Source of the DNA: Vogesella aquatica
GTDB taxonomy: Bacteria; Pseudomonadota; Gammaproteobacteria; Burkholderiales; Chromobacteriaceae
Assembly (NCBI RefSeq): GCF_028548455.1
Contig: NZ_JAQQLF010000010.1
Span: forward strand, 1 to 64,000
Direction: 5' to 3'
DNA: 64,000 bases
A program made the translations under genes and the position numbers. Every line of letters starts with the position of its first letter. Within the stretch, counting starts at the first letter, position 1. Of the stretch, positions 1 through 8,664 are shown piece by piece. The notes under the pieces are model-generated. The model had not been told where the DNA came from and did not search any database. It saw only the letters and a program-made list of their open reading frames with translations.

Positions 1-59
1 TGAAACGCCTCAGCGCCGATGATAGTGCAGATACCTGTGTGAAAGTAGGACACCGCCAG
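1..59 (+). rRNA. rrf: 5S ribosomal RNA, 3' part
   Basis: The first bases match the conserved 3' half of bacterial 5S rRNA: the GCGCCGATGATAGTG segment and the GTGTGAAAGTAGG segment near the 3' end. The 5' half lies outside the window, so this is the tail of an rRNA operon read on the plus strand. The exact 3' end is estimated to within a few bases. A strong stem-loop follows at 73-98. Confidence 0.9.
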
Positions 60-72
60 ACGCCCGATACCG

Positions 73-103
73 AAGCCCAGCTCAGACGAGCTGGGCTTTG
101 TGC
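73..103 (+). terminator. rRNA operon terminator
   Basis: A perfect 10-bp stem (AAGCCCAGCT paired with AGCTGGGCTT) around a 6-base loop lies just after the 5S rRNA and is followed by a T-rich stretch. Its position makes it the rrn operon terminator. Confidence 0.8.
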
Positions 104-135
104 TTTGGTGCGGCGAAAATACCGCGCACCACCCC

Positions 136-153
136 GCGGCCAACCTTGGCCGC
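136..153. repeat. Inverted pair of the dispersed TTGGCCGC word
   Basis: GCGGCCAA and TTGGCCGC face each other across two bases, between the rrn terminator and the next gene. This is one of four intergenic inverted pairs of the word that recurs across the window; see the entry for the dispersed repeat. Confidence 0.7.
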
Positions 154-162
154 AGCCTGCCG

Positions 163-204
163 ACCCTGACATAAAGCCCGCGAGTGCGGGCTTTATGTCA
201 GGGT
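163..204. terminator. Terminator of the solute-binding protein gene
   Basis: A perfect 19-bp stem with a GAGT loop ends at the stop codon of the minus-strand gene. The stem contains AAAGCCCGC and GCGGGCTTT. It is long and stable, with only a weak U tract, so it may also protect the mRNA 3' end or block read-through from the rrn side. Confidence 0.7.
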
Positions 205-992
205 TAGAAACAATCACTGCCTTTACTCTCAGCATATATATTGACCCATTTTTTGAGTAATGCTGTAGATGCTCCGCTATCGGCCATTTTTCTCAAGGCC
301 TTGTCTATGTCGTTGATCACGTCATCCGGTACAAACTTGCCGAAACCTATATGAATTTTGCTGACAGAGACCGGGTTGGGCAGATCTGTGATGATGTCGG
401 CAAGTTGTCTTTTTTTGAGATAAGCCATGCCGACATACCTGCCAGTGACAAAGTAGTCGATGCGGCCAAGTTCAAGTTTTCTGAAATTGCTGGCCATGTC
501 TGATGCGGTTTCTACGGTGAGATATGCGGCGAGATACTCGTCAAAGCCATCGCCGAAAATGTCGCCCAGGCTGATACCGCCACGATACGACTTTAGGCTA
601 TGCCAGCCATCGTAGAGGATGTGCTTGTCCTTGCGCACAAAAACAGCAATGGGGTTTTCGAAAGCAGGGGTTTGACTGAAGCGTAGATAGCGGGCGCGGT
701 CAGCATTGATACGCAAGGGCAGGATAATATCTATTTGGCCATTTTCGGCACGTTGTAAGACCCGTTTCCATGGGTAAAGCTGCGGAAGCAGTTTTACCCT
801 GGCAGGCAGAATGCGTTGCAGCTGTTCTACGCTGGCACCGGTGAAGCTGCGATGGTCATGGCACCAGTGATAGGGCGGGTAGTCGGGGTTGCCGGAATAG
901 CGCAGTGCCGGAGCGTCTATCGCGCAGGCCTCCCGGGCAGAAAATACCAGCGTAAACACTGCGAAGGCACAACTAGCCAAGGGAACGCCCAT
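204..992 (-). CDS. Periplasmic solute-binding protein, family 3
   Basis: This 262-residue protein resembles extracellular solute-binding proteins of family 3 (polar amino acid type). An N-terminal hydrophobic segment of about 24 residues ending near ACA is a likely Sec signal peptide. The body carries the family's GQIDIILPLRI and RARYLRFSQTP segments and a DYFVTGR motif. The ATG at 992 was preferred to the TTG at 995 because an AGGAGG ribosome site sits 6 bases upstream. No permease or ATPase gene is adjacent, so it may serve a distant ABC transporter, or be an orphan ligand-binding protein. The ligand cannot be read from the sequence. Confidence 0.75.
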   Translation of the reverse strand: MGVPLASCAFAVFTLVFSAREACAIDAPALRYSGNPDYPPYHWCHDHRSFTGASVEQLQRILPARVKLLPQLYPWKRVLQRAENGQIDIILPLRINADRARYLRFSQTPAFENPIAVFVRKDKHILYDGWHSLKSYRGGISLGDIFGDGFDEYLAAYLTVETASDMASNFRKLELGRIDYFVTGRYVGMAYLKKRQLADIITDLPNPVSVSKIHIGFGKFVPDDVINDIDKALRKMADSGASTALLKKWVNIYAESKGSDCF

Positions 993-995
993 CAA

Positions 996-1411
996 GCCTC
1001 CTTTTGCTACTGCTGGCGACTGATCGCAATGGACGGCCCCTCCCCGGCAATGGAAAGGCGTAAATGCATCATGTCAGGGCTGATTATAGTGAATACTTGC
1101 CAGTCTTGGCCGCAGCACTGCTATTTGCGATTCGCTTGTGCAGATGCGTGGCAGGCATTTCATCTTATGCGCTGTAGCTAACGTTGACCGAAGTATTGCC
1201 GAATTGCTTGCGTGAAGTATGGTTATGCAAGCTTTGCGCGATGGCAGCAGGCTGGCATGGTGTGCATCTGGCAATGAAATAAGGCATGACACCCTCCGTT
1301 TGCATGGCAAATGGAGGGTGTTGCAAGCCAGGGCGAGAATTGACTCAAGTCTTAACTTGGCTTGCTCGCAGTGATACCTTGTTGGCCGGCCAAGCTATAT
1401 GCCGCTGACGT
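996..1411. other. Intergenic region, no gene seen
   Basis: No convincing coding region lies here; the short ORFs lack ribosome sites and family features. It holds the promoter side of the solute-binding protein gene, one copy of the dispersed TTGGCCGCAG word (1106), a hairpin at 1289-1322, and a 12-bp palindrome TTGGCCGGCCAA at 1382-1393 beyond the end of metE. Confidence 0.6.
1289..1322 (-). terminator. metE: Probable metE terminator
   Basis: ACACCCTCCGTTTGC pairs with GCAAATGGAGGGTGT around a 3-base loop, with one G-T wobble. It lies about 90 bases past the metE stop codon, in the right direction to end that transcript. The U tract on the minus strand is poor, so confidence is moderate. 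Confidence 0.55.
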
Positions 1412-3691
1412 TTACACGGTAGTGGCCAGTTTGCTGCGCAGGCACTGTGTGACCGTCACCATGCGCTGCAGTGCGGCTTCGGCTTCGGGCCAGCCGCGGG
1501 TTTTCAGGCCGCAGTCGGGGTTTACCCACAGCCGTTGGGCCGGAATCACATCCAGGGCCTTGCTGAGCAGCTTTTCCAGTTCGTGTTCGGCTGGAATACG
1601 CGGGCTGTGAATATCGTACACACCAGGGCCGATTTCGTTAGGGTAGGCAAAGCTGGCAAAGTCGCGCAGCAGCGCCATGTCCGAGCGCGAGGTTTCGATG
1701 GTAATCACGTCGGCGTCCAGTGCGGCGATGGCCGGCAGGATGTCACCGAACTCCGAGTAGCACATATGGGTGTGGATCTGCGTGCTGTCATCGACGCGGG
1801 CGCACGACAGGCGGAACGCTTCGCCAGCCCAGGCCAGGTAGGCATCCCAGTCGGCACGCTTTAGCGGCAGGCCTTCGCGTACGGCGGGCTCGTCGATCTG
1901 GATCACCTTGATGCCGGCGTTTTCCAGGTCCAGTACTTCGTCGTTGATGGCGAGCGCAATCTGGCGGCACACCTCGCTGCGCGGCAGGTCATCGCGGACA
2001 AAGCTCCACTGCAGGATGGTCACCGGGCCGGTGAGCATGCCTTTCACCGGGCGCGGGGTCAGGCTTTGGGCGTACACCGACCAGGCCACGGTCATGGCTT
2101 GCGGGCGGGCGACGTCGCCAAAAATCAATGGCGGTTTTACGCAGCGACTACCGTAGCTTTGCACCCAGCCGTATTCGGTAAAGGCAAAGCCTGCCAGCTG
2201 CTCGCCAAAGTACTCCACCATATCGTTACGCTCGGCTTCGCCGTGCACCAGCACATCGATACCCAGTGCTTCCTGCTTGCGGATCACCAGCTCGATTTCA
2301 GCCTTCATGGCTTGTTGGTAAGCCGCGGCATCGAGCTCGCCGCGTTTGAAGGCGGCACGTGCGCTGCGGATCTCGGCGGTCTGCGGGAACGAACCGATGG
2401 TGGTGGTGGGTAGCAGCGGCAGCTTCAGCCAGGCAGCCTGCGCGGCGGCGCGTGCCGGGTAGGGGCTGTGGCGACGATCGCTATCGGCCGGCAGTGTGGC
2501 CAGGCGCGCGCTGACGTCGGCACGGTGGATACGCGGGTGCTGGCGGCGTTGCTGGCTGGCAAAGTCGCTGGCGGCCAGCTCGTTACTGATGTTGTCGCGG
2601 CCTTGCAGCAGGCCACGTTTGAGCAGTTTGAGTTCGTTGAGCTTTTGTACTGCAAACGCCAGCCAGCTCTTCAGGTCCACATCCAGCTGTACTTCCTGTG
2701 CCAGATCTACCGGGGTGTGCAGCAGGCTGCAGCTCGGGGCCAGCCATAACTGCTCGCCCAGCTGTTGGCGCAGGTTTTCGGCACTTGCCAACGTGGCAGA
2801 CAGGTTGTTGCGCCAGATATTGCGGCCATCAATCAGGCCTGCCGACAGCACGCGGCCTTGCGGCCAACCTTGCAGCAGGGTGGCCAGCTGTTCCGGTGCG
2901 CGCACCAAGTCCAGATGCACACCGGCTAGCGGCAGGCTGTGCAGCAGGTCAGCGTGCTCGGCCACGCTGCCGAAGTAGGTGGCCAGCAGCAATTTGAGCG
3001 GGGTATCGGCCAGCGTCTGGTAGACGTTATGGAATGCAGCTAGCCATTCTGCAGGCAGGTCTAGTGCCAGGATGGGTTCGTCCAGTTGTACCCAGTCCAC
3101 TTTCGCGTCGTTCAGCGCACCCAGCAGTGCCTGGTAGCTGCGTAGCAGTGCTGGCAGCAGGCTGAGGCGATCAAAGTCGGTGCCTTTGCATTTGCCCAGC
3201 CACAGCAGGGTAAGCGGGCCGACCAGCACCGGCTTGGCTTTCAGACCCAGTGCCTGGGCTTCTGCCACCTGTGCCAGCAGCGGGGCAGGGTTGGCCGCAA
3301 AAGTGGTGTTAGCGTGCCATTCCGGTACCAGGTAGTGGTAATTGGTATCGAACCATTTGGTCATTTCCAGTGCATGCTGGCTGGCATTGCCGCGTGCCAG
3401 CTCAAAGTACTGCGCCAGGCTGAGCTTGGCGGCGTCAAAGCCGAAGCGAGGCGGGATGGCACCTACCAGAATCTGTGCGTCCAGCACGTGGTCGTACAAG
3501 GAGAAATCGCCCACCGGGCTCAGGTCGACCCCGGCGCCTTTTTGTAGCAGCCAGTGGCGCTGGCGCAGTTCGCGTACACCGTGCTGTAGCGCTTGTTCGC
3601 TGACGTCGCTACGCCAGTATTGCTCCAGCAGGAATTTCAGTTCGCGCTTGGCGCCGATGCGGGGGAAACCCAGAAGATGAACTTGGCTCAT
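1412..3691 (-). CDS. metE: Cobalamin-independent methionine synthase
   Basis: MetE transfers a methyl group from 5-methyltetrahydropteroyl-triglutamate to homocysteine, the last step of methionine synthesis, in the cytoplasm. The 759-residue length matches the family. The zinc ligands are visible: H642 and C644 in IHTHMC, E666 in TIETS, and C727 in [10 protein letters not shown], each one position from the E. coli numbering. The ORF extends upstream to 3778, but the start [13 protein letters not shown] at 3691 is the family N-terminus and has a GAAAGG ribosome site. It is divergent from metR, with MetR-like sites between them, so control by MetR and homocysteine is expected. Two copies of the dispersed word lie inside the gene. 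Confidence 0.96.
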   Translation of the reverse strand: MSQVHLLGFPRIGAKRELKFLLEQYWRSDVSEQALQHGVRELRQRHWLLQKGAGVDLSPVGDFSLYDHVLDAQILVGAIPPRFGFDAAKLSLAQYFELARGNASQHALEMTKWFDTNYHYLVPEWHANTTFAANPAPLLAQVAEAQALGLKAKPVLVGPLTLLWLGKCKGTDFDRLSLLPALLRSYQALLGALNDAKVDWVQLDEPILALDLPAEWLAAFHNVYQTLADTPLKLLLATYFGSVAEHADLLHSLPLAGVHLDLVRAPEQLATLLQGWPQGRVLSAGLIDGRNIWRNNLSATLASAENLRQQLGEQLWLAPSCSLLHTPVDLAQEVQLDVDLKSWLAFAVQKLNELKLLKRGLLQGRDNISNELAASDFASQQRRQHPRIHRADVSARLATLPADSDRRHSPYPARAAAQAAWLKLPLLPTTTIGSFPQTAEIRSARAAFKRGELDAAAYQQAMKAEIELVIRKQEALGIDVLVHGEAERNDMVEYFGEQLAGFAFTEYGWVQSYGSRCVKPPLIFGDVARPQAMTVAWSVYAQSLTPRPVKGMLTGPVTILQWSFVRDDLPRSEVCRQIALAINDEVLDLENAGIKVIQIDEPAVREGLPLKRADWDAYLAWAGEAFRLSCARVDDSTQIHTHMCYSEFGDILPAIAALDADVITIETSRSDMALLRDFASFAYPNEIGPGVYDIHSPRIPAEHELEKLLSKALDVIPAQRLWVNPDCGLKTRGWPEAEAALQRMVTVTQCLRSKLATTV

Positions 3692-3709
3692 GTGGAATGC
3701 CTTTCGTGA

Positions 3710-3726
3710 TGAATGTTGTGCATTCA
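3710..3726. promoter_or_regulatory. Candidate MetR operator 1
   Basis: TGAATG and CATTCA form perfect arms around TTGTG, 18 bases before the metE start codon. LysR-type regulators bind such dyads, and the TGAA...TTCA ends fit the MetR consensus, although the 9-base spacing between them exceeds the usual 5. Confidence 0.5.
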
Positions 3727-3746
3727 GCATGCGGCAACTACAATCA

Positions 3747-3759
3747 TGAGGCAATTTCA
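3747..3759. promoter_or_regulatory. Candidate MetR operator 2
   Basis: TGAGGCAATTTCA matches the MetR consensus TGAANNWNNTTCA with one mismatch and correct spacing. It lies in the 101-base gap between metE and metR, placed to control both. Confidence 0.6.
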
Positions 3760-3792
3760 TTATTTTAACGTTGACCATTAAGGTGATTCATC

Positions 3793-4716
3793 ATGCAAAG
3801 CCAGCTGGAACTCCGCCATCTGAAAACCCTGCTGGCGCTGGCCGAGTGTGGCAGCGTGTCGCAGGCGGCCAAGCGCGTATTCCTGACGCAGTCGGCGCTA
3901 TCGCACCAGCTCAAAGCGCTGGAAGAGGCTTACGGCCTGGCCTTGTTCGAGCGCAAAACGCAGCCGCTGCGCTTTACCCCCGCAGGCGAGCGCTTGCTGG
4001 CGCTGGCGCGCGACGTGGCGGCGCGCGTGATGCAGGCCGAGCGCGACCTGGCACGGCTGCGCGAAGGCGAGGCGGGGGAGCTGCGCATTGCGGTGGAGTG
4101 CCATACCTGTTTTGACTGGCTGATGCCGGCGATGGACGCCTTTCGCCAGCACTGGCCGGCGGTGGAGCTGGATATCGTGTCCGGCTTCCATGCCGACCCG
4201 GTAGGCCTGCTGCTAACGCGCCGTGCCGACCTGGCCATCTGCTCGGAGGCCGAGCCGCAGGATGGCGTGGTCTACCAGCCATTGTTCGCCTACGAGATGG
4301 TGCTGATCATGGCGAAAGACCACCCGCTGGCGGCCAAGCCGGTGTGGCAGGCCGGGGATTTTGCCGACGAAACGCTGATCCACTACCCGGTGCCGGATGT
4401 CATGCTGGACCTGGTGCGCAAGGTATTGAAGCCGGCAGGGGTGAATCCCGCCCGGCGCACCTCGGAGCTGACGGTAGCCATCATCCAGCTGGTGGCCAGC
4501 CGTCGTGGCGTGGCGGCCATGCCGTTCTGGGCGGTGAAACCGTATCTGGACCGCGGCTATATTGCCAGCGCCCGCATCGGTGATGCAGGCTTGCAAAGCG
4601 AGCTGTACGCGGCATTACGTCAGGATGATGCGGGGCTGGCGTATATGCATGATTTTCTGCATACCGTGCGCGAGCAGAGTTTTGCCACGCTGCCCGGCTT
4701 GAGCGTGCTGGCTTGA
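3793..4716 (+). CDS. metR: LysR-family regulator of methionine synthesis
   Basis: MetR activates methionine genes, with homocysteine as co-effector. The 307-residue protein has the LysR helix-turn-helix (QAAKRVFLTQSALSHQLKALE, about residues 25-45) and a periplasmic-binding-protein-like effector domain. The segment ECHTCFDWLMP near residue 100 is typical of MetR rather than other LysR proteins. It lies head-to-head with metE, the classical arrangement, which makes the assignment firm. The start was chosen at MQSQLELRHLKTL, which lines up with family N-termini. Confidence 0.93.
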   Translation: MQSQLELRHLKTLLALAECGSVSQAAKRVFLTQSALSHQLKALEEAYGLALFERKTQPLRFTPAGERLLALARDVAARVMQAERDLARLREGEAGELRIAVECHTCFDWLMPAMDAFRQHWPAVELDIVSGFHADPVGLLLTRRADLAICSEAEPQDGVVYQPLFAYEMVLIMAKDHPLAAKPVWQAGDFADETLIHYPVPDVMLDLVRKVLKPAGVNPARRTSELTVAIIQLVASRRGVAAMPFWAVKPYLDRGYIASARIGDAGLQSELYAALRQDDAGLAYMHDFLHTVREQSFATLPGLSVLA

Positions 4717-4726
4717 GCCCTCCAGT

Positions 4727-4768
4727 AAAAAACGGCACGTCCGCAAGCTGCGGCGTGCCGTTTTTTTG
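4727..4768. terminator. Bidirectional terminator, metR / GNAT gene
   Basis: A long stem (AAAACGGCACG ... CGTGCCGTTTT with an inner CGCA/TGCG part) is flanked by A and T runs. It lies between two convergent genes and should stop transcription from both sides. Confidence 0.85.
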
Positions 4769-4781
4769 TGGCCGTTAATGG

Positions 4782-5300
4782 CTACTGGGTGCCCTGCAGT
4801 TTGTAGAAATTGCGGGTGGTATGCAGGCTGCCATCCGGGCTGGCGGCGTAGGCCGGGATGTCGCCGGCGTGCACCCAGCCCAGCTTGGGGTAGAGGCTGG
4901 CCGCTACCGATGTGCTATCGGTATCCAGCACCAGCGTGCTGCAACCGGCCGCCCACGCCGCCGTTTCGGCCTCCTGCATCAACAGGCAAGCAATACCCAG
5001 GCCACGCGCGCGGCTGTGCACCATCAGCTTCTGGATTTCACCACGGTGGCGGCCGTTGGCCTTGCCGCATAGCGCCAGCTGTACGGTGCCGATAATCCGG
5101 CTTTGATCTTCTGCCACCCAGCAATGCAGCAGCGGGCCCAGCGCTGCCGCAACACCCTGCCAGTAGTCATGTGCTTCTTGGTGCGTTAGCGGTGCCAGAA
5201 AGCCGACCGAGGCGCCGCCGTGCACGCTGTCTTGCAGTAGCAATACCAGTGCGGCCAACGGCTGCTGGGCGATGGTGTGCAAGGGGCGGATGGTGATCAT
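4782..5300 (-). CDS. GNAT-family N-acetyltransferase
   Basis: A 172-residue acetyltransferase of the GNAT fold. The acetyl-CoA binding motif A is visible as QKLMVHSRARGLGIACLLM, with the RxxGxG/A pattern, followed by a C-terminal LYPKLGWVHAGDIP segment typical of motif B. The substrate is unknown. The start ATG overlaps the ntrC stop by four bases (ATGA), so it is probably translated as the last gene of the ntrB-ntrC transcript. That hints at a nitrogen-related role, but this is only context. Confidence 0.8.
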   Translation of the reverse strand: MITIRPLHTIAQQPLAALVLLLQDSVHGGASVGFLAPLTHQEAHDYWQGVAAALGPLLHCWVAEDQSRIIGTVQLALCGKANGRHRGEIQKLMVHSRARGLGIACLLMQEAETAAWAAGCSTLVLDTDSTSVAASLYPKLGWVHAGDIPAYAASPDGSLHTTRNFYKLQGTQ

Positions 5301-6763
5301 TCGTGCTCCAGCCCCAGCTCCTGGATTTTGCGGGTAAGCGTGTTGCGGCCCCAGCCCAGCAGCTGTGCGGCTTCGACTTTGCGCCCGCCGGTGTGTGCCA
5401 GGCCGCTCTTGATGCAGGTGCTCTCGAAGCGTGCGGTCAGGTCGTCGATGATGCCGGTTTCCCCTGCGGCCAACCTTTGGCTGACCTCGCGTGCCAGCAG
5501 TTGCAGCCAGTCGCCATCGGCCAGGGCTGGCGTAGCATGCAATGGCACGCTGGCGGGCTGCGCGCTGGCATCGGCCTCATGGCTGTGGCTGGCCGGCGCC
5601 GCGTCGGGCGGCAGGCGGAACTCGGGTGGCAGGTCGGCGCTTTCCACGGTCTGGCCCGGCGCCATCACGGTAATCCACTGGCACAGGTTTTCCAGCTGGC
5701 GCACGTTACCGGGGAAGGCGTACTGGCGCACAAAGGCCATGGCGCTGTCGGACAGGCGCTTGGGTTCCACGCCCAGGTTGGCCGCACTGCGCGACAAGAA
5801 ATGGCGTACCAGCAGCGGAATGTCTTCGCTGCGCTCGCGCAGCGGTGGCAGGCGCAGACGGATCACGTTCAGGCGGTGGAACAAGTCCTCGCGGAACTGG
5901 CCTTGCTTGACGCGCTCCTCCAGGTGCTGGTGGGTGGCGGCGATCACGCGCACATTGGCTTTGATCGGTGTGTGGCCACCCACGCGGTAAAAGTGGCCAT
6001 CAGACAGCACGCGCAGCAGGCGGGTTTGCAGCTCGGTGGGCATGTCGCCGATTTCATCCAGAAACAGCGTGCCGCCTTCGGCTTCCTCGAAGCGGCCGCG
6101 ACGGCTGCCCACCGCGCCGGTAAAGGCACCCTTTTCGTGGCCGAACAGCTCGGATTCCAGCAGGTCTTTCGGGATAGCGGCGGTGTTCAGCGCGATAAAC
6201 GGCTTGCTGGCGCGTACCGAGTGGCGGTGCAGCGCCTCGGCCACGCGTTCTTTACCGGTGCCGGATTCGCCGGTAATCAGCACGGTCACGCTGGACTGCG
6301 ACAGGCGGCCAATGGCGCGGAACACGTCCTGCATCGCCGGGGCCTGGCCCAGCAGCGCCGGCATGGCTTCCGGGCTTTCGCCAACGGCATCGCCGCTGCG
6401 GCTCTCGGCGAGCGCGCGTTCGATCAGCGCCACCGCCTGGTCTACGTCGAATGGTTTGGGCAGGTACTCGAAGGCCCCGCCCTGGAAGGCCGAGACGGCC
6501 GAGTCCAGGTCGGAGTGCGCCGTCATGATGATGACCGGCAGCGCAGGGTGCTCGGCTTTGACCTTGCCCAGAAATTTCAGGCCATCGGTGCCCGGCATGC
6601 GTACATCACTGATGATGACGCTGGGGAGGGTGTCGTACAGGGCGTTCAGCGCATCGTCGGCGCTGGCAAAGCTCTGGTAGGCGATATTGCTGCGCGAGAG
6701 CGACTTTTCCAGCACCCAGCGGATGGCTTTGTCGTCGTCGATGATCCAGACCGTTTGCGTCAT
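5297..6763 (-). CDS. ntrC: Nitrogen regulation response regulator NtrC
   Basis: NtrC is the sigma-54-dependent activator of nitrogen-limitation genes. The 488 residues show a receiver domain with phospho-acceptor D53 in ISDVRMPG, an AAA+ domain with Walker A GESGTGKE (165-172), the sigma-54 contact loop GAFTGA (212-217) and Walker B GTLFLDEIGD (231-240), and a C-terminal Fis-type HTH (AAQLLGWGRNTLTRKIQELG). It lies 18 bases after ntrB. The tandem NtrC-like sites and -24/-12 promoter before glnA in this window are its likely targets. Confidence 0.96.
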   Translation of the reverse strand: MTQTVWIIDDDKAIRWVLEKSLSRSNIAYQSFASADDALNALYDTLPSVIISDVRMPGTDGLKFLGKVKAEHPALPVIIMTAHSDLDSAVSAFQGGAFEYLPKPFDVDQAVALIERALAESRSGDAVGESPEAMPALLGQAPAMQDVFRAIGRLSQSSVTVLITGESGTGKERVAEALHRHSVRASKPFIALNTAAIPKDLLESELFGHEKGAFTGAVGSRRGRFEEAEGGTLFLDEIGDMPTELQTRLLRVLSDGHFYRVGGHTPIKANVRVIAATHQHLEERVKQGQFREDLFHRLNVIRLRLPPLRERSEDIPLLVRHFLSRSAANLGVEPKRLSDSAMAFVRQYAFPGNVRQLENLCQWITVMAPGQTVESADLPPEFRLPPDAAPASHSHEADASAQPASVPLHATPALADGDWLQLLAREVSQRLAAGETGIIDDLTARFESTCIKSGLAHTGGRKVEAAQLLGWGRNTLTRKIQELGLEHE

Positions 6764-6781
6764 GTTGGCTCGCCTTGTGGT

Positions 6782-7834
6782 TTATTGATCGGGGCCGAAC
6801 GGCATCAGTACCGTGAAGCAGGTATGGCCCGGCCGCGATTCGAATTCGATGGTACCGCCATGCTGGTGCACAAAAGTCTGCGCCAGCGTCAGCCCCAGCC
6901 CAGTGCCCTCTGCCCGGCCGGTGACCAGCGGGTAGAACACATGGTTGCGGATTTCTTCCGGAATACCGGGGCCGTTATCGATGATCTGCAATTTTAGTGC
7001 CAGGTTGTGACGCTTTCGCGCCAGCGTGACCTGGCGTGCCACGCGGGTGCGCAAAACCAGCTCGCCGTTGCCTTGCATGGCTTGTACGGCATTCTTGCCG
7101 ATATTCAGTACCACCTGGATGAGCTGCTCTTTGTCTGCGGCCAACATGGGCAGGCTGATGTCGTAGTCGCGTTTTACCAGCAGGCCGTGCGGGTACTCGG
7201 CCAGGATGATGCTGCGCACGCGTTCCAGTACTTCGTGGATATTCACGTCGTTGGCGATGTGGCGGCGGTGCGGTGCCAGCAGACGGTCTACCAGCGACTG
7301 CAAGCGCAGGGCTTCTTCGCGAATCACGCCGGTGTACTCCAGCAGCTCGGGGCGATCGGCGATTTCGTGCTCTAGCAGCTGGGCAGCGCCACGGATGCCA
7401 CCCAGCGGGTTCTTGATTTCATGCGCCAGGTTGCGGATCAGCTCGCGGTTGGCTTGCTGCTGCAGCAGCAGGCGCTCTTCGTTGACGATGCGCAGCTGCT
7501 GCTCGATAGGGCGCATCTCTACCAGCGCCAGGCGTACCGGGCCATCGATGGGGGTAACGGTGAGGCCGATATGCAGCGGATGGTCGCCTTCCGGCGAGAT
7601 TTCCAGGTCGTGCTCGATAAAGCTGCCGGCGTGGTCCAGCGCCATTTGCACGGCGTTTTTCAAGGCACGCGGGTGGTGGAAGTGCTCGTACAGCGTGTGC
7701 TTTTTCAGCCCTTTATGGCTGATGCCCAGCAGGTTTTCACTGGCCGGGTTGGCGTAGTGAAGCTGGCCGTTGCGCTCGACAATCATCACCGGGGTATCGA
7801 GCAGGTCGAGTCCGGCGTACGGGTGTGGGGGCAT
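6782..7834 (-). CDS. ntrB: Nitrogen regulation histidine kinase NtrB
   Basis: NtrB phosphorylates or dephosphorylates NtrC according to PII signals. An N-terminal PAS domain (about residues 10-110) precedes the dimerisation/phosphotransfer domain with H138 in NLAHEIKNPLGG, and an ATPase domain with N box QVVLNIGKNAVQAM and G boxes DNGPGIP and GTGLGLT. There is no membrane segment, as expected for this cytosolic kinase. The ATG at 7834 gives 350 residues, the family's usual length; an in-frame GTG at 7870 would add 12 residues, and neither has a strong ribosome site. Confidence 0.93.
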   Translation of the reverse strand: MPPHPYAGLDLLDTPVMIVERNGQLHYANPASENLLGISHKGLKKHTLYEHFHHPRALKNAVQMALDHAGSFIEHDLEISPEGDHPLHIGLTVTPIDGPVRLALVEMRPIEQQLRIVNEERLLLQQQANRELIRNLAHEIKNPLGGIRGAAQLLEHEIADRPELLEYTGVIREEALRLQSLVDRLLAPHRRHIANDVNIHEVLERVRSIILAEYPHGLLVKRDYDISLPMLAADKEQLIQVVLNIGKNAVQAMQGNGELVLRTRVARQVTLARKRHNLALKLQIIDNGPGIPEEIRNHVFYPLVTGRAEGTGLGLTLAQTFVHQHGGTIEFESRPGHTCFTVLMPFGPDQ

Positions 7835-8019
7835 GGTGTTGGTCCGGTTTGCCTGTGTGGCTAGCGGCACCAGGCTGGCGCCGCTATTAACGGTGTCTTA
7901 GCAAAAGCCGCGCCCGCGCAGGGGCTGCCAGGCAGCGCAAGCAGGCGGCGGATACGCTACAAAACGGCGCACAAACTAGGGCGTCTGGATGGGGGCGTCG
8001 TTTTGGTGAGTGTACTGCA

Positions 8020-8490
8020 CTACTTTGGTGCGGCGCTACGGCCTAGCTCTTTATTCAGCGCATCGATATTGCGCTCGCGATCGGTGACTGCGTCTTGCAG
8101 GCGTTGTAGCTGCGCTGTAGCGGTGCCGGGTTTGCGTCGGGCTTCACTCAAAGCGGTGCGTGCTTCGCTCAAGGCTTTTTGCTCGTTATCCAGCTCGGTT
8201 TGCAGAATGCGGCGGCGGCCTTCGTCGCGGTTGCGTTGCGTGCCGGCGTCGACCGACGGTACCGCTACGTTGGCCGTTGGGGCGCGTGGGCGTACCGAGC
8301 CATTACGTGGCGTGATGCTGCCACGCGTACCTCCGTCCGGGTTGGCTGGTGTAATCGAGATGGCCTGCGCCCCTGGCTGCGGCATATTGGTAAACGTAAC
8401 GTGCCCGTCTTTATCAACATAGCGATAAATGGTGCTGGCCTGGGCTTGCGATAGGCTGCAAAGGAGCAAGATAAACAGAGTCCGGCGCAT
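8020..8490 (-). CDS. DUF4124 domain periplasmic protein
   Basis: A 156-residue exported protein of unknown function. It starts with a signal peptide (MRRTLFILLLCSLSQAQA), then the DUF4124 motif TIYRYVDKDGHVTFTNMPQPGA, a Pro/Arg-rich linker, and a C-terminal helical, charged stretch of about 65 residues likely to form a coiled coil (QTELDNEQKALSEARTALSE). The start at 8490 is preferred because it begins the signal peptide; an earlier in-frame ATG exists at 8511. It lies between glnA and ntrB on the same strand but is separated from glnA by a terminator. Confidence 0.75.
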   Translation of the reverse strand: MRRTLFILLLCSLSQAQASTIYRYVDKDGHVTFTNMPQPGAQAISITPANPDGGTRGSITPRNGSVRPRAPTANVAVPSVDAGTQRNRDEGRRRILQTELDNEQKALSEARTALSEARRKPGTATAQLQRLQDAVTDRERNIDALNKELGRSAAPK

Positions 8491-8610
8491 AGGGAAATGG
8501 GCGATAGTCATTGCAAACGCATGATAATTCAATCTCTTGCCAGGTGGCAGTGCCAATGCAAAAAAGCTGGGGCTGACTGCGTGCTGTGGTTTGCCAGGCC
8601 CTGAGCAAAT

Positions 8611-8643
8611 GAAAACCCCGCACCGTTGCCGGTGCGGGGTTGC
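8611..8643 (-). terminator. glnA: glnA terminator
   Basis: AACCCCGCACC and GGTGCGGGGTT form an 11-bp stem 22 bases past the glnA stop. On the minus strand the stem is followed by a short U-containing stretch. It probably gives partial termination between glnA and the downstream genes. Confidence 0.75.
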
Positions 8644-8664
8644 AGCGTACGCGGGTCGAATCGC

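Noticed and set aside
1382-1393. TTGGCCGGCCAA palindrome as an operator or recombination site
   Set aside because: It lies beyond the metE stop, not in a promoter, and may be only a chance variant of the frequent GGCC-containing word.
5303-6997. Long plus-strand ORF of 564 codons opposite ntrC and ntrB
   Set aside because: It is the antisense shadow of two certain genes, caused by GC-rich codon positions, and has no family features.
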